Positions 1-9,687 of a stretch of DNA of 34,095 nucleotides are shown here, in pieces. This DNA comes from Phaeoceros laevis. Its lineage: Eukaryota > Anthocerotophyta > Anthocerotopsida > Notothyladales. The stretch is from positions 61,119 through 95,213 of the forward strand of contig JBNGIQ010009287.1 in assembly GCA_049999765.1 (NCBI GenBank). Reading direction: 5' to 3'. Under the pieces are notes generated by a model. It was given only the letters and a program-made list of their open reading frames with translations, was not told where the DNA came from and did not search any database. A program made the translations under genes and the position numbers. Each line of letters starts with the position of its first letter. Position 1 is the first letter of the stretch.

Positions 1-349
1 ACCGGGTCCCAAAAAGCATGGGCTGGGTCCGGTGTCCCAGGCTGGCCGCCGGTCTGGCGTCGGAGCATCGGAGCAGGCCGGGTTTAGGGTTGCTCCCAGG
101 CCACGTGGCATCTTTGAGACTCAGGCTCGCTTCCTCGAACATGGCGCCCACAATATTTTACATATATGCATGCCATTTATACTATCACCAGACGCGCGAC
201 ATAATTGCAGATCAAGTCCGGTCATCCCATTCTTTTCGAAAAAAAATTCGCGTTGCCGTTAAAAAGTTTTGGCCGGCGCGGCGGCCTGCGAACGCAGTCG
301 CGCAGTCACGTAGTCGCGCGGGAACGCAGTTGTTGCTAATACTCCCCAG

Positions 350-800
350 CCTGAAGTGCCCAAGACCTGGACACATGGTTGCATTCCGAGACCTGGCCCG
401 CAAACGTTGCCTGCTGGCTTGCTAAAAAATTGGGACTACCTGCTGGCTTGCTGAAAATTTGGGACTGCCTGCTGGCTTGCTAAAAAATCGTGACTGCTGA
501 AAAATCATGACTGCTGGATTGACTACATACGCCGAGACTAGGCGGCCTTCACCAAGACCTGGTGACAAGCTCAAAATGACCAAGACCTGGCCTCGAGACT
601 TGGCTGGTATACTGCTGAGTTCACGTTCCTGGTCAGCTTTGGAAAGTCTTAAATGTCAAAACATTTTAGGGCTGCCTGCCGGGATGCTGGAAAAGTCGCG
701 ACTGCCGAGACTAAGCAATCTGTACCAAGACTTGGTGACAGCTCGAGCTGACCAAGACCTGGCTAAACAATGGATACACCTCGAGACCTGGCCCAGTAAA
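350..800. repeat. Degenerate short repeat with CCAAGACCTGG core
   Basis: An 11-base core close to CCAAGACCTGG recurs at least seven times at irregular spacing (near 359, 390, 551, 579, 726, 751 and 783), sometimes as CCGAGACCTGG, CTCGAGACCTGG or CCAAGACTTGG. Short open frames cross it, but they only translate the repeat and match nothing I recognise. It lies just upstream of a 5'-truncated Gypsy element. Confidence 0.6.
408..525. repeat. Tandem repeat, about 35-base unit
   Basis: Three copies of a unit reading roughly CTGCTGGCTTGCT, then an A-rich stretch, then GGGACT follow one another, with a shorter decaying copy (CTGAAAAATCATGACTGCTGG) at the end. The first 400 bases of the window otherwise show no recognisable gene. 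Confidence 0.65.
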
Positions 801-1391
801 GCTGCTAGGTAGTAGAATGTGTCTTGAAAAAAGGCTCGTTTTGTCCAAGTAACTGCAAAAGGTCTGTAGCCTCATGCGATGTAATGCGGGCGCTGCAAGA
901 AATCTCGACCTGTCTAGAACATGCCATGAATTTCAGCCCTGGGCCAAGGCAGGTCCCTGTCCAGGGCAATGTTGCAAAACTTAGTCCTTGTCAGATGCCA
1001 AGGTCATACTGTACATATGTATGAAACGCAAACACACACACACATTTTCAGTCCAGTATAAACAAAGCAGCCAGAATCGAGTTGCTGATGCCTTAAGTCG
1101 GTTGCATGTCAATCAGGTTCAGGCTACGTGGCAGCTGCAACCTGGCTGGGGGGAGGAGGTCCGGGATGCATTAACAGTGGACTTCGAAGCTAAGGCTGCA
1201 TACAAGTCTATCAAGGAACACAGTACGGACTGGGAAGAAAAGGAAGGACTTCTGTTTTTTCAAGGGCGTCTTTTCATTCCTAACTTGGCTTTTATCCAGC
1301 TCAGTTAGCTCCAGGAAGCACACGAGGTGCCGTCAGCTGCACACCCTGGGATAGGACGCACTTTGGCAGCCTTAGCTAAATGCTTCTTCTA

Positions 1392-1443
1392 ATTTGAAGA
1401 GGTTTACACGGACCCTGATGGGACCGTGTAAACCTCTTCAAAT
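1392..1443. repeat. 20-base inverted repeat inserted in the Gypsy integrase
   Basis: Two perfect 20-base arms (1392-1411 and 1424-1443) flank a 12-base loop. Each arm carries GAAGAGGTTTACACGG or its complement. The hairpin sits where the integrase frame should run directly from the AKCFF region to MKKDV, so it looks like a small foldback insertion of about 65 bases rather than element sequence. Confidence 0.75.
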
Positions 1444-2447
1444 ATGACCACACACTAGAAGGACATGAAGAAGGATGTTAGAGACTTCGTAACGACTTGT
1501 GATGTGTGTCAACGCAATAAGGCACCCTGTACCAAACCAGGTGGCTGTTACAACCCATCCCAGTACCCTTGAGGCCTTGGGAATAGATTTCTTTGGACTT
1601 CATAATTGGGCTGCCCAAAACACATGGTTTCGATGCAATTTTAATGTTTGTTGACAAATTCAGCAGAATGGTCCACTTGGTGGCAACTACAGAGGCTTGT
1701 ACTGCAGAACAGGCAGCCGATTTGTTCATGAAGAATGTCTACAAACACCATGGCCTGCCAGGAGCTATTATTTCTAATCATGATCCGCGTTTTACCTCCC
1801 ATTTCTGGCAGGCTATCCATGCAGGGCTGAGGACCAAACTTTGCTTGTCCACTACCTTTCATCCGCAGAGCTACGGAGCCACCGAGAGGTCGAATCAAAC
1901 AGTGGAGGACATGCTTCGAGCCTTTGTGAGTGCCCGTCAAGACTAATGGGAGCAGTATTTGCATTTCGTTGAGTTTGCGTTTAATAACGTTGTGAATGCA
2001 TCTACCGGGGTGAGCCCGTTCTTCTTATGTGGATCTCGCCCACGCACTTTACTGAATGCTATTGTGCCTACTCACCGGCACGTCCCTGCAGCTACCGACT
2101 ACCTCCGATCCAGAGTGGAAGCCTTGCAGCTGACACGACAGCATGTGCAGGAAGCCCAAAATCGACAATCTCAACAATCCAACAAACATCGGAGGTAGCA
2201 AGTGTTCGCACCAAGTGACATGGTGATGCTATCAACCAGGCATCTGCAGACCCCTGGAGGGGTGCTTAAGCTTTCAGACCGGTGGGTAGGACCCTTCCCC
2301 ATTTTGCGTGTCATTGGATCTGCTGCGTTCAACTGAAGTTGCCGCTTACTAGCAAGATCCATGACGTCTTCCATACCTCTATGTTGAAATCCTACAAGGC
2401 GAAACCTCCGACGCACCCTCCTCTAGACTTATCCTACGGCGAACCAG

Positions 2448-2570
2448 AATTTGAAGTTAAGGCTCTTCTCCAGCACAGACAAGTGCGCAGAAGATGGCAG
2501 TTCTTGGTTCTGTGGAAAGGATACCCTCTGGCGGACGCAACTTGGGAGCCTCTTCAAATCTTATGCATTG
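2448..2570 (+). other. Chromodomain of the plus-strand Gypsy element
   Basis: The translated stretch from EFEVKALLQHRQ to LVLWKGYPLADATWEPL has the chromodomain signature: an aromatic residue in the WQFLVLWKGY strand and the closing WEP motif. Chromodomains at the integrase C-terminus define chromoviruses and are thought to direct integration to marked chromatin. A one-base loss just after the domain shifts the frame. Confidence 0.9.
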
Positions 2571-2660
2571 CCAAGACATCCTGTGGGATTACATTTGGCA
2601 GCACAGTCTTGTAATTCCCGGCTTCGAGGGCGAAGCCTGCCCCCCCCCCCCGGGAATAGT

Positions 2661-2790
2661 TGTCATGGTAACTAGGCAAGCTATGGTAACTAGTGTAGTA
2701 AAAGGAGTAGTAAGAGAGGTTTCTAGATCCAGGAGTAGATTCTGCATCTTTTCGATAGGGCTTGGGTCACCATGCATAATTAATGCCGAC
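2661..2790 (+). repeat. Probable start of 3' LTR
   Basis: Immediately after a C-run and GGGAATAGT, where the polypurine tract is expected, the sequence begins TGTCATGGTAAC. The LTR at 22307 begins TGTCATAGATAAC, so the two are probably related. The far end of this LTR is not visible. The sequence changes character near 2790, where the next, minus-strand element fragment begins. Confidence 0.5.
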
Positions 2791-3466
2791 TACTGCGGAA
2801 TTACGTGACATGCATAGGACCACTACTTGTGAGATGGCACCCGTCCCAGGCTTGTACGCGATGGCGTTCACCTTAAATGAGTAGAGCCTGGCCTTGGCCA
2901 GGCATCGAGTTATCGCTATTACACAAGCAGTGTGATTTGAGTCTGAGTGCATGCTCATGAGCTCGTTCTGTAGCTGAAAAGTGTAGTTCTCTGAAAGAGT
3001 CAATCGCACCCATCATCACACCATACGGCAGATTCTGGAGACAATGTGTTGAACATGTGGTCTTGCCACTTCGCTAGAAGGTTGTGCAGTAAAAATGGCT
3101 TGACCTTCGCTTTCAGCTCAGCTACAAGTACTGAAGGAGTTGTGTCCTTGTGGTGTAACTTCAAGCGCTTGACTGCCTCCCCCTTCCTGTTTTCACCTAA
3201 TGTCTGATATCCAAATTTCTTTGAATTCCATTTAACATGGGCACCTGGCAACGCATCTGTTTCCTCTTGTGGGCAGATTGGAAGCTTTTTAATCCCACAC
3301 TCGGAACACTCACCCCGTATGCACCGAATGTGGTGCCATTCATCTTCACCCTTGTCACATAGCAACTCTTCCCACAAATTCCTGAGCGAAGCAAACACCC
3401 CATGTTCAGCTGCTTGGCAACAGCCTTGCTCATCAGGCCTGCAGACCTGGTCACATGAACAAGCAT
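2767..3466 (-). pseudogene. Fragment of an unclassified transposon-associated protein
   Basis: Read on the minus strand, three overlapping frames join into one protein: from AVAKQLNMG, through DEWHHIRC, CSECGIKKLPICPQEE, HVKWNSKKFGY, a KRLKLHHKDTTPS segment and LLHNLLAKWQ, to LTLSENYTFQLQNEL. I associate this pattern (a short CxxCG motif, an FLLHN..AKWQ segment, then a (D)xxENY.FQ.QNE motif) with uncharacterised multicopy ORFs, mostly of invertebrates, which behave like mobile-element genes. The function is unknown. The expected acidic residue before ENY is replaced by L-S. One-base losses near 3385 and 3003 break the frame, so this copy is a relic. No flanking terminal repeats were seen. Confidence 0.6.
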
Positions 3467-3569
3467 GTGCTGGGTGTGTGGTGGGGGACAGACACCGGAT
3501 TTGGTGGAGCTACAAAGGCCTTCTCTTCTTGCTTAGCAGCTTAACTTCATGGAGTTTTTGAATCAGTTT

Positions 3570-4021
3570 AGACAACTATTTACAACTGGCCCGGGAGCAC
3601 TATTTATAGAGCAAGCTTGCTTAGGAGACAAGTTATCCTCTAAATTGTATCCACAGATTCCCTAAGTGTGAGTCAATAGGCCGTCCTCCTGCGCATCTTT
3701 CCCCATCAAATCTACATAAATCCTAACTAACTTTTTGGTTCTTTTTCGTTGCTTGCGAATTTTACATTGACAGTTCAAAAATAATCGAGCCACATGCAAC
3801 CGATTGCCAAAGGGTAGAAACCGGGAAGCTTAGATAGTTGGGAGTAGTTACCCTTAAAGGACCGCGAGTTTCGAAGTAATCGAAATGCATAGCTTAAAGC
3901 GTTTCTTTGGAGTAATATGCTGGGTTCCTCCTGGTTCCATGCGGCCCAGCCCTTAATTATCAGACCTATTTTAATCCTCCGACCCTTAACTACCAGACCT
4001 ATTTAATCCTTCGACCCTGCC
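3570..4021. other. No gene seen
   Basis: This AT-rich stretch has stops in all frames and no motif. Two similar phrases (ACCAGACCTATTT preceded by CCCTTAA) near 3950-4010 form a short imperfect duplication. Confidence 0.5.
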
Positions 4022-4125
4022 GTGAGGCTTCCTCGCCATCGCCTCAACGCAAGGGGGCAAGCCTCACCGCCATCGCCTCAACAGCCTCACCGCTCACTGC
4101 CCATTGCCTCAACACAGGGGGATGA
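4022..4125. repeat. Short dispersed repeat, CCATCGCCTCAACGC
   Basis: The phrase GCCATCGCCTCAACGC recurs with small changes near 4034, 4067 and 4100, again near 4650, and in inverted orientation near 4577. An open frame of 181 codons crosses this region and the palindromes that follow. Its composition merely reflects the repeat, so I do not treat it as a gene. Confidence 0.55.
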
Positions 4126-4261
4126 TGGCGCACGCGCGCACTTGCCTGCACAGCGCGAGGGTCCTGTCGTGCACGCCATCGTCCTAATGGCGCGCCCCCT
4201 GCCGTGCGACACTCGCGACCTCAGAGCAGCAGCAACCCAAATTCGCGCCTGGTCCCCTGAA

Positions 4262-4545
4262 TTTGTAGTGCTTAGCAACAATTGCCCCTTGCTGCTGCGA
4301 ATTCTTAGCAGCACCGGGGGCCCCTGGCTGCTACGAATTCGCGCAGCAACAGGTGCCCCTAGCTGCTACGAATTCGTAGCAGCAGAAGGTGCCCCTGAAT
4401 TCATAGCAGCAGAATTGGCACCTGGCTGCTACGGATTCGCAAAATTGACACCTGGCTGCTACGAACTCGTAGGAGCAGGAGGTGCCCTTAGCTGCTGCGA
4501 ATTCCAGGGGCACCTCTTGGTGCTACGAATTCGTAGCAGCCAGGG
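4262..4545. repeat. Cluster of palindromic units centred on GAATTC
   Basis: At least seven units share GCTGCTACGAATTC or a variant, alternating with the spacer GGTGCCCCT or AGGGGCACC. The unit at 4362-4383 is a perfect 22-base palindrome (half-site GCTGCTACGAA). Others, for example at 4535, are near-perfect. Units in both orientations give many overlapping hairpins. The phase and spacing are irregular. Confidence 0.75.
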
Positions 4546-4565
4546 CAGCGAGGGGCATCTACGTT

Positions 4566-4850
4566 GAAGAGGGGCGATGAGGCGATGGCGTTGAGGCACC
4601 TACCCCTGCCTGCTTCGCAGCTGCCCCTTCCTTAAGGCAACTGCCCCTGCCATCGCCTCGACGCAATGAGGCACCTGCCCCTGCCTACTTCGCGGCAGCT
4701 GACCCAACGTTGTGCATTTGCATCTGCCCCTGCCTGCTTCGCAAGCTCTACTGCGAAATTCGCAAGAGGAATTCGCAATTCGCAGCAGGAGCAATGCGAG
4801 TGCAATACGCAACACGAGCCCCTGCCTGCTGCCCTGCTTGCGCCGTGAAC
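4566..4850. repeat. CTGCCCCTGCC-rich repeats
   Basis: CCTGCCCCTGCCTGCTTCGC-like phrases recur near 4599, 4675, 4728 and 4820, mixed with an inverted copy of the upstream ATCGCCTC repeat. No coding signal is convincing on either strand. Confidence 0.5.
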
Positions 4851-4859
4851 CAAAGCAAT

Positions 4860-7342
4860 ATCTAGCTCCAGGCCACTCTACCCAGCCTACCTAGCCTTTG
4901 TTCAAGGGACACATGGAGGTCCGGCATGAGTTTACTTTCAACGTGTGAGAACCAAAAGCCGGCTAACAGGATATCTAAACCCACACGTAAACTTGAGTTA
5001 GGACTCTAGTCAAGCATTTGAGCAAGCATAACGGGACCTGTAGAGGCCAGATTTGAAATGTGATTGCAGATATGGAGAGAGGGGAAGAAGACGATTCTAA
5101 TGATATGTACATTATCTATATTATACTAAAAACACATGTTCCAAAGATTTAGGAACGGCTTGGATGCCCAACTCTACCAATTGGTAGAGTTGGGCATTTA
5201 AGGGTTAACCGGATGGCCCGTCCGAGCACCGGCTACATCCCCAGTCACGGGTTTCCACGACGCAAGGAAGTAATACTAGTAATAATTAGTATGCCAGTAT
5301 CATGGCATGGGATGTCATGGCATTCCGATTCTGCCATACGGTCGTCCCATCCAGGACAGGTTGACCGTAGCCCTGCTAGAGTGTCCGGTACTGTCGTGCG
5401 CTGGAGCCAGTTAATGCGATGTATCAGCTTTGGGCGGGCGTGATGATGAGATTGCGGCAGTCACGCGTGGGAGCAACATGCCCAAGAGATCACGCCCGAT
5501 CTGCCTCATTTTTATGGATTTTTACCATTTCAAAGCCTGCCCGGCAAAAGCTGCTCTCACAGTGTTAATATGCGGACGGTCAATTCACCGCTTTTCGCGC
5601 CGGATAGATATACAGATTTCGAGTCCTATAACATGTAGTCTACACCCAAAGTGTGACCCGGCGCGTAACTGCGGCACACCACGGAGAGGTATAACCGAAA
5701 AGCGTCGTCGAGGAGGCAAAAGGCTTGGTTGGATCCCCAATAACAGTCGCGGAGCACATGGGCTGTGATCAGCGGGTGAGGTTATTGACTAGTCTACAGT
5801 ACTCCAACCGGCACACCATCGCTCTCCGCTGCCACCTTCCGCGCGCTTTGCCCTTGCCCTTTTCCTGCCCGGTGCACATGGACTGGTGCCGCTCCAATCA
5901 TTCTCCGGGCCTAATTCCGGATGCCGCACAACACCCGCTTCGGCGCTTGCGCCGCTCCCAGTGAGGCCTCACGCATCCCACATTGAGCCACATTTCCTGT
6001 CAGCCGGCTTCGCCTGCACCTCCTGCTGCTGCGGATGTCGGACAACTGGGCACATTACTCTGCCAGTCGGTGACTCAACGGATTGAGAAAGGAGATTTTT
6101 GCCCCTAGGAATTCTTTGCTTCCAGCCTCCTTGGTGCGCTGCGGAGGGAGGAGGCAAATTTCTGTCTGTGAGCTGAGAGGAGGATAGGCTAGGGAGCAGT
6201 GCTACATTGCCTCCTCTTCCACAGCTCAATCATACTGGGAACCTGGAGATTCGCAGGCGGAACATGTATTGATGCCTGCCTTGCTAGCAGCTGCTGTGTT
6301 TTCTCCTTCTGTTAGCGCGTGAGGTGAGGCCGGTGAGAAACCAAGGGGCACCTAGCTGCTGCCTCCGCTAGCAACGTAGATACAGGTGCCCTCTCCTCTC
6401 AGCCTGCGGAAACGCCGGGTGTTTGCTTTCTTCCTACCTCACCTCCCATCACTTGTCCACTCCCCCTCAGAGGGTGTCAGTGGTCCCGCAAATTTCTCGA
6501 GCTCTCCCACCTTGGACTAGTCTACAGGTCTCCCCTTGTCTTCCCCTGCCAACGTTTTAGCCATTTCTGTGCAGCAGGCCGTGCGCCCGACCAGCTGCCG
6601 CTGGTGTGAGTTCTCTCGGCTTTTGCGCACCTCAGTGTCCTTGCAGTCGGTTTCGCTGCATTCTCCTAGTCCCTGGTTCCCGCACTTCTACAAGGCCTCC
6701 CCTGTGCGCTGAGGTCTTGTGCCAACTGTGCCTCGGACCCGCAACGAGTATCTCGTTGGGCTCTATCAGGCCTACATACCAGTCTGCACATGATGACACG
6801 GGGTTCCGCTATGCTTTGCTTCTCACGACAGCGCCTCTCTCTTGTTTTCAGGTTGGATGGTCTAGAAGAAAGCATTTGAATCAGACAGGGACGGGGCAGC
6901 TAGCGCTAGCTTCTGAATAGGAGGCACCGTGCTGTGACAGCCCGGTCTAGTTTCCTGTACTTCGGCCTGGTGGTGTCCTACAGCTGTGTGATAGATTTGC
7001 ACCATCCGGATCAAACGTTTTCGGGATATATTTTCGCCAAGACAAAATCGAGGCTATGGAGATCGGCACGGGAAGGCAGCTGGGGCCCTGAATGTTGTCT
7101 TGCCGAATTCGTTTGGAGCACCGGATCCCTAATGATCTCGAGGCGTCTCAATCGGAAGGGTTTTACAGGTTATGTGTTGCCAGCAGAATTTCGCCAGTTG
7201 GAGAATGCATCGAGTGAATGCAGCTAATTCCTGCTTTCTGCTAGTCTTTCGGACATGCCCGCTGGGCGCACAAGCACAAGCTGCTGGAGGTCTATAGCCA
7301 GGCTGTAACTGTTCCAGATTCTTATGAACTTACTTCGATCCG
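4860..7342. other. Intergenic region upstream of BRX; no gene recognised
   Basis: Apart from the palindrome at 5164-5197 I see no coding motif in these 2.5 kb. Frames of up to 112 codons exist but have no familiar composition. From about 6100 the sequence is rich in CT/CCTC tracts, as plant 5' untranslated regions often are. A spliced leader for the BRX gene could lie here, but that is only a guess. Confidence 0.45.
5164..5197. repeat. Perfect 34-base palindrome
   Basis: Two 17-base halves with no loop, ATGCCCAACTCTACCAA followed by its exact complement. It is not followed by a T-run and is not next to a gene, so it is not a terminator of any obvious kind. Confidence 0.85.
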
Positions 7343-8786
7343 ATGTTAGCCTGCGTCGCCTGTTCGAAGCATGTCACTGACGATGACTCCTCCGAGGGGA
7401 GTCCCCAAAACATGGCCTCGAGGGAAAGCCTCAGGTCTCTGTCTAATCAGGTGAGTCTGCATCCGTCCCATGTAGTTTTAATCCGCAGTGCTGGTAATGG
7501 TTCTGCGTAGACCTTTACTTTCCCTCCAATTTTCTGTTGTCCATGACACTAAAGCACTGGCAGACCTTGGGGGACGGCCTCTCCTTGTTGCTGGCCTGTG
7601 AAAGTTCTTCTCACCAGTGCTGTTCTTCTTTGCAGCTGAAACTGATGGCCATCAAATTCTCTGCTGGAGCGTACCGGAATTGCAGACCTTGCACGCCCAA
7701 TAATTTTTTAGCAAAGGGATTGCCTTCTCTTCCAGAGGAGGGTCCGAACTCACTGGCAGATAGTGCCGCTACGTCCTCAACTTTCCTGGATGCTCGTGAC
7801 AGTCCTGATAACTCTGATGATGCTATCAAGCTACACGCCAGAGTTCATGCCGAGGAGCAGGTGGTGGGTGTATCGGGCTCTTTATCTGAGATTGATATTG
7901 AAGATGCTGCAAGGAGCGGCGTGGGTAAGCTGAACAGAGCCCACATGCGAAAAACCCCAAAGGGTGACTGGGTGGCCCAGGTCGGGATTGGAGTTTTCAT
8001 CACCTTCACTCCTCTAGCTGATGGTAGGAACGACCTCAAGCGCATCAGGTTCAGGTTTGTGTTGGTTGGATTTCCACCCCACTTACTACTGTCTGTCAAC
8101 TGCTTTTGGCAACTGTGCATTCAAATTCGAGGTACCACTTTGCACTTGCAGCCGCGAAATATTTAGCAAATCTCAAGCAGAAGCGTGGTGGGCTGAGAAT
8201 TGTGCGAAGGTTTGTGAGGAGTATCAAGTGCCTGGATTCGGAAGGGTTGCCTCTGCCGGTGCCGAAGAGGTGACAAAGAGTTGCTCTTTCCTTTCGTGTT
8301 TATGATGTGTTTGCGCATCTTTGATCCAAACGTGGTGTTTTTCCTTACAGACACCCCATAAAGTTGTGGGATTTACGTCTCCGAAGTTCACTCCAGCTGA
8401 CGCAAATGACATTAGCAGCCCAGGACGTATGTCCAGTGGTGAATTTGGTTCTCGTGCAAACAACGCAATGGTGGACGGTGTGGTTAAGCCTGATGATGTG
8501 CTGGTCCACGAGGAGGGCAGTGAATGGGTGGAAGAAGATCAACCTGGAGTGTACCTGACCATTATGGCAATTACAGGCGGTCGACGCGAGCTGAAACGTG
8601 TGAGATTCAGGTGAGGGCAGAAAACCGTTCCGTGATTTGCAGTGACTGGCTCGTATAGGCACAGATGTGATAACTGAAAACCTGCACTCCGCTGTTCGAT
8701 TCAGCCGTGAGAAGTTTCGGGAGAAACAAGCGGAGGCCTGGTGGAAAGAAAACCGGAACAGAGTCCTGGAACAGTATTTGCAATGA
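7343..8786 (+). CDS. BRX-like: BREVIS RADIX family protein, two BRX domains
   Basis: BRX proteins are plant plasma-membrane-associated regulators. In Arabidopsis they act in protophloem and root growth and in auxin-responsive control of PIN transport together with PAX-type kinases. Five exons give an uninterrupted 328-residue protein (Arabidopsis BRX has 344): 7343-7450, 7636-8054, 8152-8269, 8351-8610 and 8705-8786. All introns have GT...AG ends and the phases fit. The N-terminus has the family's cysteine motif (MLACVACSKH). Residues 37-55 hold the conserved LKLMAIKFSAGAYRNCRPC block. BRX domain 1 is at about 142-206 (GDWVAQVGIGVFITFTPL, then QAEAWWAENCAKV) and BRX domain 2 at about 268-326 (EWVEEDQPGVYLTIMA, then QAEAWWKENRNRV). 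Both domains are split by an intron at the same position, just after the RxRF(R/S) strand, as expected for an internal duplication. It ends in TGA. The start is the only ATG giving the conserved N-terminus. Confidence 0.94.
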
Positions 8787-9687
8787 TACCAATTCGCTGA
8801 AGTAGAAAGTTTGGTGCGGTGCAGGAGCCCTAGGTAGTGCAAAGGTTTTTTTTACAGCACATAAGTACCATAGCTAGGAGGACAAAGTCTCTTTGGTCGA
8901 GCCGCAATGGTTTTCTCCTAACTCCAAACGGGCAATGTGTAGGGTCCTTCTATTTTGTTTCCTTAACCACATCTGAATGCTGGCACTGCGGTTGAAGTTG
9001 GTCTGGGGCTTCAGCTGAAGCCTCCAGATTGGCACCAAGCTACGATCGATCACCTTCTTCCTAGTGCCGGCCCAATGGGAAATTTGCCCCTTCAGCCAGT
9101 GCCTGCATCAACACACAGGCATTGTTAGCGAACCTCCGTCCGTCCGTTGTTTCCAGCCCTTGCTGTCTAGCTGGGAAACCATACGTCACGCAGATATCTC
9201 CACGCAGCTTTGTGACACAGCGAGGAGCTTGTTCCCCGGCCCCGTCTCCCCGCTATTCGTCCAAGCAAGCGATGACTTTGGAGAGTGCGGCCCGTTACAG
9301 AACTGCTGCAGCATTGACAGAGCGTACCATTTCGATACCAATTCGTCCGCCTCCGAAGTCTTGGACGACATTCTGAAGGTAATTTGTTTGATGCGCGAAG
9401 CACGACCGCCCGATCATTCCAGTTCGGTTCTTGGCTGGTTTCATTCCAATCTGCATACGATGTTGAATCTTTCAAAGAGCGGGTTAAGCTGTTTAAGCAC
9501 ATCTTGTTTAAACAGATTCGGTTGCGATGAGGTGTATTGCAGACGACGGTTGCAAGTTGTTCACCATGAATCTTCAAATGTTCGTAGTGCAGATGCCATT
9601 GAGGAATCAAGGCCGGATAGCCAACATTCTTGGGGGTATACGCAAAGCAGTGGAGCAAGCAGAGTCTGGCGTAAAGAATGGTTTGCA
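8787..9687. other. Intergenic / probable 5' leader of the trihelix gene
   Basis: From 9064 a frame is open in phase with the downstream trihelix gene. The 208 codons before the family start look like untranslated leader: no conserved block, many Ser, Arg and Cys codons. No other gene is seen. Confidence 0.5.

Larger units (their letters stand above)
1040..2645 (+). pseudogene. Ty3/Gypsy chromovirus pol fragment: RNase H end, integrase, chromodomain
   Basis: This is the 3' half of a chromovirus polyprotein whose product would reverse-transcribe and integrate the element. It opens at the end of RNase H (RVADALSRL) and continues through the integrase zinc-binding region (AHPGIG, then CDVCQRNK at about 1500-1525). 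The catalytic core follows from 1580: D in LDFIIGLP, D in SNHDPRF, and E in GATERSNQ. A chromodomain lies at about 2448-2560. The reading frame is broken: in-frame stops at 1306, 1584, 1944 and 2196, and one-base losses near 1542, 2332 and 2553. A 52-base inverted repeat interrupts the zinc-binding region. Gag, protease, RT and the 5' LTR are absent, so the element is 5'-truncated and dead. Confidence is high for the family and moderate for exact break positions. Confidence 0.93.

Noticed and set aside
4022-4567. 181-codon open frame as a gene
   Set aside because: It only translates the palindromic and dispersed repeats; the complementary strand is equally open, and no domain is recognisable.
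9064-9687. Upstream start for the trihelix protein (666 residues)
   Set aside because: The family N-terminus begins at MEGTLTGG (9688); the extra 208 residues have no conserved content.
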